Of a DNA stretch of 64,000 bases, positions 44,688-53,053 are shown in pieces. The stretch is from an uncultured Paracoccus sp. (lineage in GTDB: Bacteria; Pseudomonadota; Alphaproteobacteria; Rhodobacterales; Rhodobacteraceae): contig NZ_CALMYP010000012.1 in assembly GCF_937873615.1 (NCBI RefSeq), positions 1-64,000 on the forward strand. The letters run 5' to 3'. Positions within the stretch are counted from its first letter, which is position 1. Each line of letters starts with the position of its first letter. The notes beneath the pieces were generated by a model. The model did no database searches. It was given only the letters and a program-made list of their open reading frames with translations, and was not told where the DNA came from. The position numbers and the translations under genes were made by a program.

Positions 44688-45764
44688 TTGGAGCAACAGA
44701 ATCAACTGCTGCGCGACAGGCTGCAGACCGGCTTTCTGGGCATCATCGCCTTCGCATTGCTGATGTTTCTGTTGGTTCAGGCCCGGTTCATCCTGATCTG
44801 CCTGGCCATTGCGATCATCATCTTCTCGCTGACCTCGGACGCCATCGGCGCCATCGCCCGCCAGCGGGTGCCGAACTGGCTGGCCACGGCGCTGGCTCTG
44901 CTGCTGATCGCGGGCGGCCTGCTCTGGGCCTCGACCACGGTGGTCAACCAGATCAACCAGGTGGTCACCACCTCGATCTCCTATGCCGAGCAGTTTCAGG
45001 CCGCCCTGCCCTCATTGCTGGAATGGATGGGCCCCGAGGCGCAGCAGACCGCCGAGACGGTGATCCGCACCATCAACCTGACCGGCTGGATGCGCAGCAT
45101 GGCCGGCAGCGTCGCCGGCAGCGCCTCGACGCTGCTGTCGGCGGCGGTGCTGATCATCCTTTTCGTCGGCTTCATGTTCGCCGAGCGGGTCTGGTTCCCG
45201 CTGAAGATCGACAGCCTGCTGAGCGGCGACAAGGTCGCCGCCGCCCATGTCCGCCAGATCATCGCCTCGATCATGCGACGGGTGAACCGCTATCTGGTCG
45301 TGAAAACGCTGGTCAGCGCCGCGACCGCGCTTTGTGTCTTCGGGATTTTCACCGCCGCCGGCCTGCCGCTGGCCGGGGCGATCTCCATGCTGACCTTCGC
45401 GCTGAACTTCCTGCCCTCGGTCGGCTCGATCATCGCCACCGCCATCGCCGTGGCCCTTGCCTATGTGCTGAGCGCCGATATCAGCACCACGCTGGCCATC
45501 GGTGCCGGCTGCACGGCGGTGCAATTCGCCATCGGCAATGTGCTGGACCCGATGCTGCTTGGTCAGACCCTGCGCCTGTCCAGCTTCGGCATCATCCTGT
45601 CGCTGGCCTTCTGGGGCGCGATCTGGGGCATTCCGGGCATGTTCCTGGCGGTGCCGATCATGGTCGCGATCATGATCGTCTGCGCCCATATCCCCTGGCT
45701 GCGCCCGGTCGCGGTCTTGCTGTCGCGCGAAGGCCACCCCGATGACGGGATGACCGACGACTGA
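44688..45764 (+). CDS. AI-2E family transporter
   Basis: A 358-residue membrane protein with about seven to eight helices. The family-typical region is FTAAGLPLAGAISMLTFALNFLPSVGSIIATAIAVALAY, followed by GNVLDPMLLGQTLRLSSFGI. The family was named for autoinducer-2 export (TqsA), but members also act as Na+/H+ or other exporters, so no substrate is claimed. The start is TTG at 44688 with GAGAGGAC upstream, 14 bases after gyrA. Confidence 0.92.
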   Translation: MEQQNQLLRDRLQTGFLGIIAFALLMFLLVQARFILICLAIAIIIFSLTSDAIGAIARQRVPNWLATALALLLIAGGLLWASTTVVNQINQVVTTSISYAEQFQAALPSLLEWMGPEAQQTAETVIRTINLTGWMRSMAGSVAGSASTLLSAAVLIILFVGFMFAERVWFPLKIDSLLSGDKVAAAHVRQIIASIMRRVNRYLVVKTLVSAATALCVFGIFTAAGLPLAGAISMLTFALNFLPSVGSIIATAIAVALAYVLSADISTTLAIGAGCTAVQFAIGNVLDPMLLGQTLRLSSFGIILSLAFWGAIWGIPGMFLAVPIMVAIMIVCAHIPWLRPVAVLLSREGHPDDGMTDD

Positions 45765-45773
45765 AACCGCCGA

Positions 45774-46403
45774 TCAATCGCGGAAATTCCGGCTTTCCTT
45801 GATCTGGTCCCAGGCCCAGACGACCTCGGCCAGCCGCTCCTCGTCGGAACGGTCGCCGCCATTCATGTCCGGGTGCAGCACCTTCACCAGCGATTTGTAC
45901 TGCTTGCGGATTTCGCCCTTGGTCCAGCCGTCGCGGGCCTCAAGGATATCCAGCGCCCGGCGCTCGGTCGGCGGCAGCTTGCGGCGCAGCGTCGCCTCGC
46001 GCACCGAGGGGTCGGTGCCATTGGCGCCCAGGATCTCCAGCGGGTCGTTGACGCCATGGCGCGCCCAGGCCTGTTCCTGCGCCGCCTTTCCGAACGGCTT
46101 GGTCGGGCGTTCCCAGACCGTCGCATTGTCCAGAAACTCCTGGAACTCCTCCTCGGACTGACCCTGGAAATAGTTCCAGTTCAGATTGTATTCGCGCACA
46201 TGGTCCTTGCAGAACCAGTAATAGTCATCCAGCGCCCGTGGCGATTTGGGCGCGCGATACTGGCCCGCCTCCTCGCAGCCCTCCTTGTCGCAGACGCGGG
46301 TGGAGGTCTCGAAGGCGCCGGTCATGCCCCGCCGGCCCTTGGAACGGCGCTTCTTGTCCGTCTTGGCTGAAAGATCGAATCCGAAAGGGTCGTCGTTACT
46401 CAT
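45774..46403 (-). CDS. J-domain protein
   Basis: A 209-residue protein with a C-terminal J-domain (about 148-205) bearing the HPD in VLHPDMNGGDRSDEERL. The N-terminal part has four cysteine/histidine residues in STRVCDKEGCEEAGQYRAP and WFCKDHV, a possible metal site. The architecture is common in alphaproteobacteria but uncharacterised. It is divergent from bolA, with 68 bases between starts, and converges on the AI-2E gene. Confidence 0.9.
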   Translation of the reverse strand: MSNDDPFGFDLSAKTDKKRRSKGRRGMTGAFETSTRVCDKEGCEEAGQYRAPKSPRALDDYYWFCKDHVREYNLNWNYFQGQSEEEFQEFLDNATVWERPTKPFGKAAQEQAWARHGVNDPLEILGANGTDPSVREATLRRKLPPTERRALDILEARDGWTKGEIRKQYKSLVKVLHPDMNGGDRSDEERLAEVVWAWDQIKESRNFRD

Positions 46404-46471
46404 ACCGATGCCTTGTTCTCGTCGGGGTCGACAGTCTAAGCTATTTGCGACCGGATGAAAGGGGGGCCGTG

Positions 46472-46717
46472 ATGATTGCCGAAGAGATGCGCGAAAGACT
46501 GCAGGCCCTGTCGCCCACCACGCTGGAGGTGATCGACGAATCCGAACAGCATCACGGCCATGCCGGCTGGCGCGAGGGCGGACAGACGCATTTCCGCATC
46601 CGCATCAACGCGCCGGAACTGGCCCCCCTCAGCCGGATCGAGCGTCACCGCCTGATTCACCGCACGCTTGGCGATATCGTGCCGCGCATCCACGCGCTTG
46701 CCATCGAGATCGTCTGA
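46472..46717 (+). CDS. bolA: BolA family protein
   Basis: An 81-residue protein starting MIAEEMRERLQALSPTTLEV. BolA features are EVIDESEQHHGHAGW and HFRIRINAPE, with the conserved histidine in RHRLIHRTLGDIV. AAAGGGGGG lies upstream of the ATG at 46472. A GTG directly before it is possible. BolA proteins pair with monothiol glutaredoxins in iron-sulfur handling and stress response. No glutaredoxin gene is adjacent. Confidence 0.93.
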   Translation: MIAEEMRERLQALSPTTLEVIDESEQHHGHAGWREGGQTHFRIRINAPELAPLSRIERHRLIHRTLGDIVPRIHALAIEIV

Positions 46718-46755
46718 CGAAATACCGGCTTCGCCCGGATTTCGCCGGACCCAAA

Positions 46756-46783
46756 ATGCAAAAAACCGGGCATCTGCCCGGTT
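46756..46783 (-). terminator. Intrinsic terminator of tRNA-Gly
   Basis: On the minus strand AACCGGGC / GCCCGGTT (eight pairs, four-base loop) runs into TTTTGCATTTT. It begins 16 bases after the tRNA 3' end. The same stem may also serve bolA on the plus strand, but there the T-run is absent. Confidence 0.85.
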
Positions 46784-46799
46784 CGTGCAAAAAAGAAAC

Positions 46800-46874
46800 T
46801 GGAGCGGGCGATGAGATTCGAACTCACGACCCTAACCTTGGCAAGGTTATGCTCTACCCCTGAGCTACGCCCGC
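46800..46874 (-). tRNA. tRNA-Gly (anticodon GCC)
   Basis: Read on the minus strand the 75 bases fold as a cloverleaf. The acceptor GCGGGCG pairs with CGCCCGC, the D arm is GCTC/GAGC, the anticodon stem TAACC/GGTTA holds the loop TTGCCAA (anticodon GCC), and the T arm GTGAG-TTCGAAT-CTCAT is regular. The discriminator is T and the CCA end is encoded. It is a single gene with its own promoter and terminator. Confidence 0.97.
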
Positions 46875-46915
46875 ATCCGTTTCTGGCCGGTGCCTCTTGG
46901 CCGCCGGTGAGGGGT

Positions 46916-46944
46916 GATTTAGGTCAGGCCGCTGGGGGGCGCAA
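46916..46944 (-). promoter_or_regulatory. Promoter candidate for tRNA-Gly
   Basis: TTGCGC (46944-46939) and TAAATC (46921-46916) on the minus strand have a 17-base spacer and lie about 42 bases upstream of the mature tRNA 5' end. Confidence 0.5.
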
Positions 46945-47099
46945 GCGGAAAAAACACCCTTCAGCGAAATTTTTTCGCACCGCGCCGCATTCGGCCAGCA
47001 GGGCCTGAACCACCGCCCTGCCCGGTTCGGCTGGACGCCCCTGCCCGCACGCGCTAAGCCTCGGCCAGCAATGCAGCCCGGCGATCAGGAGCCCCGCTT

Positions 47100-48251
47100 A
47101 TGGCCAAACGCCCGATCTTTCAGGACGTCACCGCAGACACACCGCGCCCCGCCCCGACAACGGCCGGCGGGCTGATCGACGCCGCCCCCAAGGGCGCGCG
47201 CCGCGCCATCCGCGCCTGGCTGATCGTGATCTTCGTCATGGTCGCGGCGATGATCGCGCTTGGCGGGGCCACCAGACTGACCGGATCGGGCCTGTCGATC
47301 ACCGAATGGAAGCTGGTCACCGGCACCCTGCCGCCGATGGACGAGGCCGCCTGGCAGGCCGAATTCGACGCCTATAAGCAGATCCCGCAATATGTTCAGG
47401 AAAACGCCGATATGGACCTGACCGGGTTCAAGCGGATCTACTGGTGGGAATGGTCGCACCGGCTGTTGGGCCGGCTGGTGGGGCTGGTCTGGGGGCTGGG
47501 CTTCCTGTTCTTCTGGGCGACGAAGCGGATCCCCACCGGCTGGGTGCCGCGCCTGCTGGGCCTCGGCGTCCTTGGCGGAATGCAGGGCGGCATCGGCTGG
47601 TGGATGGTCCATTCCGGCGTCGCCACCACGACGCTCACCTCGGTCGCCAGCTATCGGCTGGCCATTCACCTTGGCCTTGCCTTCGCGATTCTGGGGCTGA
47701 TCGCCTGGTACGCGATGCAGCTTTCCCGATCCGAGGCCGATCTGTTGCGCGCCCGCCGCGCCGGCGAGGCGAAGCTGTTTTCCATGTCCACCGGGCTGAT
47801 GCATCTGGCCTTTTGCCAGATCCTGATCGGCGCGCTTGTCGCCGGCATCGACGCGGGCCGGCAATATACCGGCTGGCCGACCATGGGCGGCGAATGGATC
47901 CCGGCGGCGATCTGGAACCCGGCGCTTGGCTGGCGCAACCTGTTCGAGAACCCGGCGCTCGTGCAATTCGTCCATCGCATGATCGGCTATCTTCTGGCGA
48001 TCTTCGCCGTCGTGGTCTGGATGCGCGCCCGGCGTTCGCCCCATGCGGTGACGCGCGGGGCCTTCACGGCCATGATCCTCGCCATGGCGCTGCAGATCGT
48101 GCTGGGCATCCTGAACGTGATCCACGCCGCGCCCCTGTCGCTGGCATTGCTGCACCAGCTTGGCGCGGTGCTGCTGTTCGTGCTGATCCTGCGGGCGCGC
48201 CACCATGCCCGCTATCCCTTTGAAACCTCGATTCGTGGAACGGTGAAATGA
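47100..48251 (+). CDS. ctaA: Heme A synthase (COX15/CtaA)
   Basis: Oxidises the methyl group of heme O to give heme A for aa3-type cytochrome oxidase. The 383-residue protein has about eight membrane helices. Conserved histidine regions appear in GGATRLTGSGLSITEWK, WEWSHRLLGRLVGL, LMHLAFCQILIGALVAGIDAG and FVHRMIGYLLAI. This is the alphaproteobacterial type 2 form without the Cys pair. It overlaps the M32 carboxypeptidase gene by four bases. Confidence 0.96.
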   Translation: MAKRPIFQDVTADTPRPAPTTAGGLIDAAPKGARRAIRAWLIVIFVMVAAMIALGGATRLTGSGLSITEWKLVTGTLPPMDEAAWQAEFDAYKQIPQYVQENADMDLTGFKRIYWWEWSHRLLGRLVGLVWGLGFLFFWATKRIPTGWVPRLLGLGVLGGMQGGIGWWMVHSGVATTTLTSVASYRLAIHLGLAFAILGLIAWYAMQLSRSEADLLRARRAGEAKLFSMSTGLMHLAFCQILIGALVAGIDAGRQYTGWPTMGGEWIPAAIWNPALGWRNLFENPALVQFVHRMIGYLLAIFAVVVWMRARRSPHAVTRGAFTAMILAMALQIVLGILNVIHAAPLSLALLHQLGAVLLFVLILRARHHARYPFETSIRGTVK

Positions 48252-49726
48252 GCGATTTCGACGCCCTGATGGACTTCCAGCGCACCACCGAGGCGCTGTC
48301 CTCGGTTTCCGAACGTCTCGGCTGGGACCAGGAAACCGTGATGCCGCGCGGCGCGACCGAGCAGCGGGCCGAGGAAATGGCCGCCATGGAGGCCGTGCTG
48401 CACGAGCGCCGCACCGATCCGCGCATCGGCGAATGGCTGGACGGGGCCGAGGCCGAGATCGAGGATGCCGAAGACGCCCGGATGCTGGAACTGATCGGGC
48501 GCGACTATCGCCGCCAGACCCGCATTCCGGCGCGGCTGGCGACGGAACTGGCGCGCGCCACCTCGCTGGCGCAGGGGATCTGGGCCGAGGCCCGCGCCAA
48601 TGAGGATGTCGCGGCCTTCCTGCCGACGCTGTCCGAGATCCTGATGCTCAAGCGCGAGGAAGCCGCCGCCATCGCCGATGGGGGCGACGCCTATGACGCG
48701 CTGCTGGACGATTACGAACCCGGCGCCACGGCGGCCTCGGTCGGGGCGATCTTCGCCGATCTGCGCCCGCGTCTGGTGCAATTGCGCGACGATGTCATGG
48801 GGGCCGACCACCAGCCCGCGCAGCTGAGCGGCCAGTTCCCGGCCGAGACGCAGCTGCGCCTGGCCCGGCAATGCGCCACCGCCTTCGGTTACGACTGGTC
48901 GCGCGGGCGCATGGATCTGGCCGTGCATCCGTTCAGTTCGGGCCGCTGGCAGGACAGCCGGATCACCACTCGCGTGGTCACGGCGGAACCCTTCAACTGC
49001 CTTTATTCCACCACCCACGAGGTCGGCCATTCGAATTACGAGCTCGGCATCGACAGCGATTACGCCTTCACCGCGCTTGGCCGCGGCGTCTCGCTTGGCG
49101 TGCACGAATCGCAATCGCGGATTTCCGAGAACCAGATCGGCCGTGGCCGCGCCTTCACCGGCTGGCTGTTCGACCGCATGTCGGACGCGTTCGACGGGCT
49201 GAACATCGACAATGCCGACGACTTCTATGCCAGCGTGAACCGCGTGGCAGCGGGCTATATCCGCACCGAATCCGACGAGGTGCAGTATAACCTGCACATC
49301 ATGATGCGCTTCGATCTGGAACGCGACCTGATCGCCGGCAAGCTGGATGCGACCGATCTGGAAGAGGCCTGGAATGCCCGCTTCCTTCGGGATTTCGGGG
49401 TGGCCGTGGACAAGCCCTCGAACGGGGTTCTGCAGGATGTGCACTGGTCGGTCGGGCTGTTCGGCTATTTCCCGACCTATGCGCTTGGCAATGTCTATGC
49501 CGGCTGCCTGAACCGGGCCATGCGCGCGGCGCTGCCCGATCTCGACGCCGCGCTGTCCGAGGGCGACGCCACCCCCGCCGTCGAATGGCTGCGCGAGAAT
49601 ATCCACCGCCATGGCAGCCTGATCGCGCCGGTGCCGCTGATCGAACAGGCCAGCGGCGGCCCGGTTTCGGCGGCACCGCTACTGGACTATCTGGAGGAGA
49701 AATTCGGGGCGATCTACGGGCTGTAA
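48248..49726 (+). CDS. M32 family metallocarboxypeptidase
   Basis: A 492-residue zinc carboxypeptidase. The metal site HEVGH lies in TTHEVGHSNYELGI. The second family motif is HESQSRISENQIGR, and SVGLFGYFPTYALGNVYAG is also typical of M32. The enzyme removes C-terminal residues from peptides in the cytoplasm. The ATGA overlap with ctaA suggests co-transcription. No functional link between the two is known to me. Confidence 0.96.
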   Translation: MSDFDALMDFQRTTEALSSVSERLGWDQETVMPRGATEQRAEEMAAMEAVLHERRTDPRIGEWLDGAEAEIEDAEDARMLELIGRDYRRQTRIPARLATELARATSLAQGIWAEARANEDVAAFLPTLSEILMLKREEAAAIADGGDAYDALLDDYEPGATAASVGAIFADLRPRLVQLRDDVMGADHQPAQLSGQFPAETQLRLARQCATAFGYDWSRGRMDLAVHPFSSGRWQDSRITTRVVTAEPFNCLYSTTHEVGHSNYELGIDSDYAFTALGRGVSLGVHESQSRISENQIGRGRAFTGWLFDRMSDAFDGLNIDNADDFYASVNRVAAGYIRTESDEVQYNLHIMMRFDLERDLIAGKLDATDLEEAWNARFLRDFGVAVDKPSNGVLQDVHWSVGLFGYFPTYALGNVYAGCLNRAMRAALPDLDAALSEGDATPAVEWLRENIHRHGSLIAPVPLIEQASGGPVSAAPLLDYLEEKFGAIYGL

Positions 49727-49750
49727 GGCGGACCGGGAAGGCGGGCCGCC

Positions 49751-50242
49751 TCAATCCGTGCGGTGCCCGCCCCATTGGCCCTGCGACAGCACCAGCGGCC
49801 GGCCCGGCGCGGTCTCGACCCTGAGCACGCGACCGATGACAAGCGTATGGTCGCCCGCGTCATGCGCGGCCTCCTGCGCGCAATCGAAACGGCTGAGCAC
49901 GCCCGGCACAAGCGCCACGCCCTCGGGCGTCAGATCATGCGCCAGCCCCTCGAACTGCGCCCCGCCACGGGTGAAGCGGTCGGCCAGATGCTTCTGGTCC
50001 TCGGCCAGGACATGGATGCTGAAGAAGGGCGCGCGGGCGAAGATATCGTGCCGGCGCGAGAACTTGCCCGGCGACCACAGCACCAGCGGCGGCGCCAGCG
50101 AGACCGAGGCGAAGCTGTTCGCGGTCATCCCCTGCGGCCCCCCGGGCGAGGCGATGGTGACCACGGTCACCCCGGTGGCGAAATTGCCGAGCGCATCGCG
50201 GAACTCTCGGGCATGGGCGTGATCGGGGATGAAGCCGGTCAT
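49751..50242 (-). CDS. Flavin reductase-like FMN-binding protein
   Basis: A 163-residue protein of the flavin reductase domain family, with [16 protein letters not shown] and [22 protein letters not shown], then [17 protein letters not shown]. Such proteins supply reduced FMN to partner monooxygenases or act on their own. No partner monooxygenase is adjacent. Its start overlaps the stop of the aldo/keto reductase gene (ATGA), so the two form an operon. Confidence 0.92.
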   Translation of the reverse strand: MTGFIPDHAHAREFRDALGNFATGVTVVTIASPGGPQGMTANSFASVSLAPPLVLWSPGKFSRRHDIFARAPFFSIHVLAEDQKHLADRFTRGGAQFEGLAHDLTPEGVALVPGVLSRFDCAQEAAHDAGDHTLVIGRVLRVETAPGRPLVLSQGQWGGHRTD

Positions 50243-51138
50243 GGCACCTCGTGGCCGAGCGCCGCCTGATAAAGGATGAACCAGTCCTCGCGGTCCAGAT
50301 CGACCCGGAAGGCCTCGGACATCGCCGCGATCCGCGACAGCCTGTTGGTGCCGATGACCGGCATGATCCGGGCCGGATGGGCCAGCAGCCAGGCAATGGC
50401 AAGGGCGGCCATCTCGCAGCCCTTCGCCGCCGCCATGTCGCGCATGACCTCGACCAGTTCCGGCTGCGCACCGGCAAAGAGCGCGCCACCGGCCAGCGGC
50501 GACCAGGCCATCGGCGCCATGCCCTGACGCTGGATGAAGGAAAGCTCGCCATTGGCGAAGGGTTCGGGCGCGGCCAGCGAAATCTCGATCTGGTTGACGC
50601 GAAGACGCTGGCGCATGGCGTCCTGCAGCAGTTCCGTCTCGTCACGGTGGAAATTCGACACGCCGACCGCGCGGACCTTGCCCGATTCGACCAGATCGTC
50701 GAGCGCGCGCCCGGTCTCGCCCGCATCCATCATCGGATCGGGGCGATGGATCAGCAGCAGGTCGATCCGATCAATGCCGAGATCGCGCAGACTGGCATCG
50801 ACCGAGGCCGCGATATGGCGCGCCGAGGTGTCGTAATGCTTGACCCGCGCCGATCCATGTCGCCCCATCGGCGCGACGATCCCGCATTTGGTCACGATCT
50901 CGAACCGGTCGCGCAGCCCCGGCGCCGCTTTCAGCGCCGCGCCAAGCAGCGATTCGGCGGTATAGCCGCCATAGATATCGGCAAGATCGAGCGTGGTGAT
51001 CCCCTGCGCCAGACAGGCCTCCAGCTTGGCGCGGATATGGGCGGGGCCGGTATCGTCGTCATCGGCCACGCGCCACATGCCGTAAGCCATGCGGCTGAGC
51101 GTCACGCGATCGGCAATCTCGATACGCTCCATTTCCAT
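50239..51138 (-). CDS. Aldo/keto reductase (YdhF-like)
   Basis: A 299-residue NADPH-dependent reductase with a TIM-barrel fold. The catalytic tetrad is visible as Asp and Tyr in [13 protein letters not shown], Lys in IVTKCGI and His in LLIHRPDP. The phosphate-binding end [11 protein letters not shown] is also present. I chose the ATG at 51138, seven bases after GAAGGG. A GTG at 51156 and an ATG at 51132 are alternatives. Substrate unknown. Confidence 0.93.
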   Translation of the reverse strand: MEMERIEIADRVTLSRMAYGMWRVADDDDTGPAHIRAKLEACLAQGITTLDLADIYGGYTAESLLGAALKAAPGLRDRFEIVTKCGIVAPMGRHGSARVKHYDTSARHIAASVDASLRDLGIDRIDLLLIHRPDPMMDAGETGRALDDLVESGKVRAVGVSNFHRDETELLQDAMRQRLRVNQIEISLAAPEPFANGELSFIQRQGMAPMAWSPLAGGALFAGAQPELVEVMRDMAAAKGCEMAALAIAWLLAHPARIMPVIGTNRLSRIAAMSEAFRVDLDREDWFILYQAALGHEVP

Positions 51139-51251
51139 CGCCAGCCCTTCCGACACGGTCCCTGTTCAGGCCAAGCCATACGACGCGGGCGCGGGAATTG
51201 CCACGCCCCGGGGCGGCTTTTGCGCCGCTTTCGGGCCGTGGCGGGTGCGGT

Positions 51252-51812
51252 TCAATCGGCCATGCGGCGCAGATAGGTCCAGGTCGGCACCCGGGCATTG
51301 CGGGCGACCGACCAGCTTTCGGCATCGCCAAGATAGGCGAAACCGCAATTGGTCAGCACCCGGGCCGAGCCGGGATTGTCCTGAAAGACCTCGGCGAAAA
51401 GAGTGCGCGAGCCATGCGGATTGACCGCGACCAGGCCCGAGACCGCCTCGCTTGCGAAGCCGGTATTCCAGAAGCCGGCACCGACCCAGAAGCCCAGTTC
51501 GGACTGGTCGTCCTCCATCCGGGTAAGAGAGACCACGCCCAGCACCTCGCCCAGACCGTGGGCCGAGCCGTCGATGGCCCAGACATCCTCGCTGCGCTCG
51601 GGGTCCATGGCGCGGCTGACAAAGGCCTCGGCGGCGCCGGGCGGCAGCGGATGGGGGATGGCGCGCGTGCCCTCGGCCACACGGCGGTCGGCGGTGTAAT
51701 GCGCGATCAGCCCGACATCGGAACGGCGCAGCGGTCTCAGTTCCAGCCGCTCGGTCGCGATGACCGGCTGCTCATGCGCCAGATCGCCGGCAACTTGTGC
51801 GAGTGCTGTCAT
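51252..51812 (-). CDS. GNAT family N-acetyltransferase (RimJ/RimL-like)
   Basis: A 186-residue acetyltransferase, with the opening IATERLELRPLRRSDVGLIAHY, the beta-strand motif LGEVLGVVSLTRMEDDQSELGFWV and the acetyl-CoA site GFASEAVSGLVA. The C-terminal NPGSARVLTNCGFAYLGD is typical of RimJ/RimL-like enzymes that modify protein N-termini or small amines. It lies just downstream of rpmA on the same strand. A shared transcript is possible, with a 93-base gap. Confidence 0.92.
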   Translation of the reverse strand: MTALAQVAGDLAHEQPVIATERLELRPLRRSDVGLIAHYTADRRVAEGTRAIPHPLPPGAAEAFVSRAMDPERSEDVWAIDGSAHGLGEVLGVVSLTRMEDDQSELGFWVGAGFWNTGFASEAVSGLVAVNPHGSRTLFAEVFQDNPGSARVLTNCGFAYLGDAESWSVARNARVPTWTYLRRMAD

Positions 51813-51905
51813 GATCTCTCCTCCAACAGGGACGATACGCGCCCCAAAACGAGAAGGGGGACCGGCTTGCGCCGATCCCCCTGTCTGTGCCGGGTTTATA
51901 TCGGC

Positions 51906-52178
51906 TTACTGGGCGGCCTCTGCATTTGCTGGCATGACCGAAATATAGGTGCGGCCCTTGAGACCCTTCTTGAAGGTCACTTCGCCGTCGGTCAGCGCGA
52001 ACAGGGTATGATCGCGGCCCATGCCGACATTGGCGCCCGGCCACCAGGTGGTGCCGCGCTGACGCACGATGATATTGCCTGCGATGGCGGCCTGACCGCC
52101 GTAAAGTTTCACGCCAAGACGGCGACCGGCGGAGTCGCGACCGTTCCGGGACGAGCCGCCTGCTTTCTTGTGTGCCAT
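51906..52178 (-). CDS. rpmA: 50S ribosomal protein L27
   Basis: A 90-residue ribosomal protein with the flexible N-terminal arm [20 protein letters not shown], which reaches the peptidyl-transferase centre, and the core [23 protein letters not shown]. It follows rplU, the usual bacterial order, after about 90 bases. Confidence 0.99.
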   Translation of the reverse strand: MAHKKAGGSSRNGRDSAGRRLGVKLYGGQAAIAGNIIVRQRGTTWWPGANVGMGRDHTLFALTDGEVTFKKGLKGRTYISVMPANAEAAQ

Positions 52179-52266
52179 GACTTAAAGTCCTCTTGTTCGA
52201 TAGGGTCAGATCGCTGACCCGAATGTTCCGTTCAACCGGCGCGCCCGTTGGTCACGCCCGGTCAGA

Positions 52267-52752
52267 TCATGCCTCGTCCGAAGCCTTCGCGGCCTTCTTG
52301 GCGCGGGCCGGCTTCTTCGCAGCGGGTTCGGCGGCATCGGCAGCTTCAGCCTTCGGCGCGGCTTTCTTCGCCTTCGCGGCCGGCTTGGCTTCGGTGGCGG
52401 CAGCGGCGCGGATGCCCAGAGCAGCCTTCACGCCCGACTTGTCGGCACCTTTTTCCAGCACCTCGGTCACGCGCAGCAGAGTCAGTTGCTGACGGTGGCC
52501 ACGGGTGCGCTGCGAGCTGTGCTTGCGGCGGCGCTTGACATAGCTGACGACCTTGTCGGCCTTGATCTGTTCGATCACTTCGGCCTGCACGGCGGCACCG
52601 GCAACCAGCGGCGCACCGACGGTCGAGCCGACCATCAGGATCTCGTTGAACTGCACCTTTTCGCCGGCATCGGCGGCCAGCTTCTCTACGCGCAGCACGT
52701 CGCCCGCCTGAACGCGGTACTGTTTGCCGCCTGTCTTGAGAACTGCGAACAT
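52267..52752 (-). CDS. rplU: 50S ribosomal protein L21 with C-terminal extension
   Basis: The first ~102 residues are normal L21 (MFAVLKTGGKQYRVQAGDVL ... YVKRRRKHSSQRTRGHRQ). They are followed by ~58 extra residues rich in Ala and Lys. The 161-residue total compares with about 103 in E. coli. AAGGAAAG precedes the ATG at 52752. It is the first gene of the rplU-rpmA unit and is driven by the promoter at 52900-52928. Confidence 0.98.
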   Translation of the reverse strand: MFAVLKTGGKQYRVQAGDVLRVEKLAADAGEKVQFNEILMVGSTVGAPLVAGAAVQAEVIEQIKADKVVSYVKRRRKHSSQRTRGHRQQLTLLRVTEVLEKGADKSGVKAALGIRAAAATEAKPAAKAKKAAPKAEAADAAEPAAKKPARAKKAAKASDEA

Positions 52753-52899
52753 CTGTCTTTCCTTCGTATCCCGCATCCTGCGGCCCCGGCAAAGCCGGCG
52801 TTTCGGGGAAAAATCCCCGCCTTCGGACGGCGCACCCCTGATGGGTGATGGTTCAAAAACATAGCACCGGCCAAGGGCGGATGCCCGGCCGGTCGCGGG

Positions 52900-52928
52900 C
52901 TTATGGCGGATTCGGGGGGCGAAGTCAA
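52900..52928 (-). promoter_or_regulatory. Promoter of rplU-rpmA
   Basis: TTGACT (52928-52923) and CATAAG (52905-52900) on the minus strand with a 17-base spacer. This is close to the alphaproteobacterial consensus and correctly oriented for rplU. Confidence 0.7.
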
Positions 52929-52994
52929 GCGAGGCGGGGCCGAAGCCGCTGCCATGACGGCGTTTCGACGAGCTTAGCACGCGCCCTGCCCGGC

Positions 52995-53022
52995 TTGAAA
53001 CCCCGCCCGCACCTGCTATCAG
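52995..53022 (+). promoter_or_regulatory. Candidate promoter of tkt
   Basis: TTGAAA (52995-53000) and TATCAG (53017-53022) with a 16-base spacer lie about 30 bases before the tkt ATG. Pattern match only. Confidence 0.45.
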
Positions 53023-53053
53023 GGGCACAGTGCTGCCACAAAGGACATTTCCG

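Larger units (their letters stand above)
52753..53053. other. Divergent regulatory region between rplU and tkt
   Basis: About 300 bases with no gene. It carries the rplU promoter on the minus strand, a ~140-base rplU leader with GC-rich inverted segments, and a weaker plus-strand promoter candidate for tkt at 52995-53022. The leader could hold ribosomal autoregulation, but I cannot identify a known L21 leader structure by eye. Confidence 0.5.

Noticed and set aside
46803-47008. Short plus-strand frame over the tRNA-Gly
   Set aside because: It overlaps a perfect tRNA cloverleaf on the other strand and has no domain.
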